In this document: one piece after another, positions 40,857-41,844 of the stretch
Layout of the letters: each line of letters begins with the position of its first letter
Numbering within the stretch: the first letter of the stretch is position 1
NCBI GenBank assembly: GCA_001724265.1
Contig: MEDY01000286.1
Coordinates: 1 to 41,844 of the forward strand
DNA length: 41,844 nt
DNA from: Rhizaria sp. SCN 62-66
Taxonomy: Eukaryota; Rhizaria, unplaced
Direction of reading: 5' to 3'
Position numbers and translations under genes: made by a program
The notes under the pieces: model-generated
What the model was told of the DNA's origin: nothing
The model's database searches: none
The model's input: the letters and a program-made list of their open reading frames with translations, nothing else

Positions 40857-41459
40857 GCAAACAGCGCGACAGCTACAATCGCCTTGTTCATGTTATACAA
40901 TGTTGATTGAAGGAAATGATTATCTTTTTGTCGGTTTTGATGGGTTTTTTTTATTTCGTTTTGTTTTGAAAACGCGATGAAATATTCGACGAAGTCCAGA
41001 AATGGAGTTAAACAGAAGCAGATCTGTGGGTTGTTTTTTATGCTGCCCTGTCTGGGCGCATCAAACTGTGGCTGGTGACGCATATTATCTCGTCAAGCCA
41101 ATACATCTTGACAACATGTCAGACACAATTCAAGCATACACGATTCAATATACACTGTACATGTACCCCTGATGTAGAGGTTTATGAAAAAACGTGTTTT
41201 CCGCGATTTTCGCGCCTTGGTGCGCACTTTTCTATTTCACTACGAGCGAAATAGTCTATATTGTACTTGGTTATATTATTTATATGCGTGGAAACATCTG
41301 GCTTGGCTGACTTCTATGGCCTCAAAGTGGACGGAAGGCAAATTTCAAACCCTTCCTGGTCGATCAGCGTCTTTCATTTGCATGATATATACACAGATAC
41401 GGGTTCTAACGGAACAAAAAGTCAGGAAACGTGTTCAAAATAAAGCGAAAAAATCGTTG
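40857..41459. other. AT-rich convergent spacer
   Basis: 603 bp lie between the kinase gene and the right-edge gene on the other strand. They contain a small inverted repeat (CTATTTC ... GAAATAG, about 41230-41252). A plus-strand frame at 41184-41468 has codon use unlike the genes and is probably chance. No RNA gene is recognised. Confidence 0.45.
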
Positions 41460-41844
41460 TTAATTTAGGTTTGTAGGATACTTTCTTTTCACTGTTTTAC
41501 GATGGGTAAAGCTCACCGCGTCCCGTGGGCGCGATGTGCTGGATTTCTAACGGCTCGCAGGAAGAGGCGGTCCGCGCCTCTTTCTTGGAACCTCAGATCG
41601 GTCCTCTACGAGCTTCTTGCGAGCGACACTTTCCTGTAGCGCGCTCAGAGGCTTGGACGCCGGGAGGTCCGCAGGGCACGTCGAGTCACAGTTACTACCA
41701 CAATAACACTTATCAGACTGGGGAGTTAGTTTGCTCATGTAATCGTAGGCTTTGTCCACACTCTGTTTGAAGCCGGACACGATGTTGCAACCTGTGATCA
41801 GCCGCATAGCATGCAGTGTCACTTTGATACGCAGGTTGTTAGCC
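41460..41844 (-). CDS. Partial unidentified gene, C-terminal part, with TAG then TAA
   Basis: The minus-strand frame is open from the window edge to a TAG at 41549-41547. If TAG is sense it continues 28 codons to TAA at 41462-41460. The visible protein is about 98 residues before the TAG. It begins with an ordered-looking part (NNLRIKVTLHAMRLITGCNI), then a Cys-rich stretch (CYCGSNCDSTCP), then a basic tail (VPRKRRGPPLPASR). The sequence after the TAG stays basic (THRKTVKRKY), which suits either a coding tail or chance. There are no homopolymer runs and the third-position GC is lower than in the other genes, so this gene differs in character from its neighbours. I do not recognise a family. 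The start lies outside the window. Confidence 0.45.

Noticed and set aside
41184-41468. 95-codon plus-strand frame in the right spacer
   Set aside because: It has AT-rich codons unlike the genes, no domain pattern, and lies in a convergent spacer overlapping the 3' end of the right-edge gene.

Overview
The window is nuclear DNA from a unicellular eukaryote. The genes are long, GC-rich and mostly single-exon, with a few GT-AG introns of about 100-220 bp. They are separated by AT-rich spacers, some with AATAAA signals. The products are eukaryotic: the spliceosomal protein SF3B6, a CDT1-like licensing factor, a FET/TAF15-type RNA-binding protein, a mitochondrial OSGEPL1/Qri7, and a PH-STE20 kinase-PX-BAR protein. 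Most proteins carry long Ala, Ser, Gln, Asn or Asp runs. I cannot assign the lineage.

Layout, left to right: the 3' end of a gene (1-102, +); a 2594-codon coiled-coil protein (8201-417, -); a Ser/Ala-rich protein with a winged-helix-like C-terminus (12850-8930, -); a 1408-codon Ala-rich protein (13149-17375, +); OSGEPL1, two exons (23415-18119, -); an acidic protein (23890-26055, +); a CDT1-like protein (26587-32667, +); SF3B6, three exons (33811-33027, -); a CCHC plus RRM protein (34415-35599, +); the four-exon PH-kinase-PX-BAR gene (36388-40856, +); and a partial unidentified gene running off the right edge (41844-41460, -). Three gene pairs are head to head with short shared upstream regions.

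The main observation is that TAG appears to be a sense codon here. Five in-frame TAGs lie inside long open frames: three in the coiled-coil gene, one in the 1408-codon gene and one in OSGEPL1. In each case the same frame, with the same coding character, continues on both sides. The OSGEPL1 TAG sits in a conserved segment that aligns without a gap. A sixth TAG is directly followed by TAA at the end of the winged-helix-like gene. No in-frame TAA or TGA interrupts any gene. The ten genes whose ends can be placed with confidence stop at TAA (4) or TGA (6), never at TAG. The simplest reading is a nuclear code with UAG reassigned and UAA/UGA kept as stops. Leu is weakly favoured by the OSGEPL1 alignment, and Gln remains possible. 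UAG-only reassignment is known in a few protist lineages, so the mechanism has precedents even if this organism's code is undescribed.

Functionally, the genes cover DNA replication licensing (CDT1-like), branch-point recognition (SF3B6), RNA binding (FET-like), mitochondrial tRNA t6A37 modification (OSGEPL1) and membrane-linked kinase signalling (PH-kinase-PX-BAR). Nothing suggests a shared pathway or a gene cluster. Four large products are not recognised and are described only by what can be seen.
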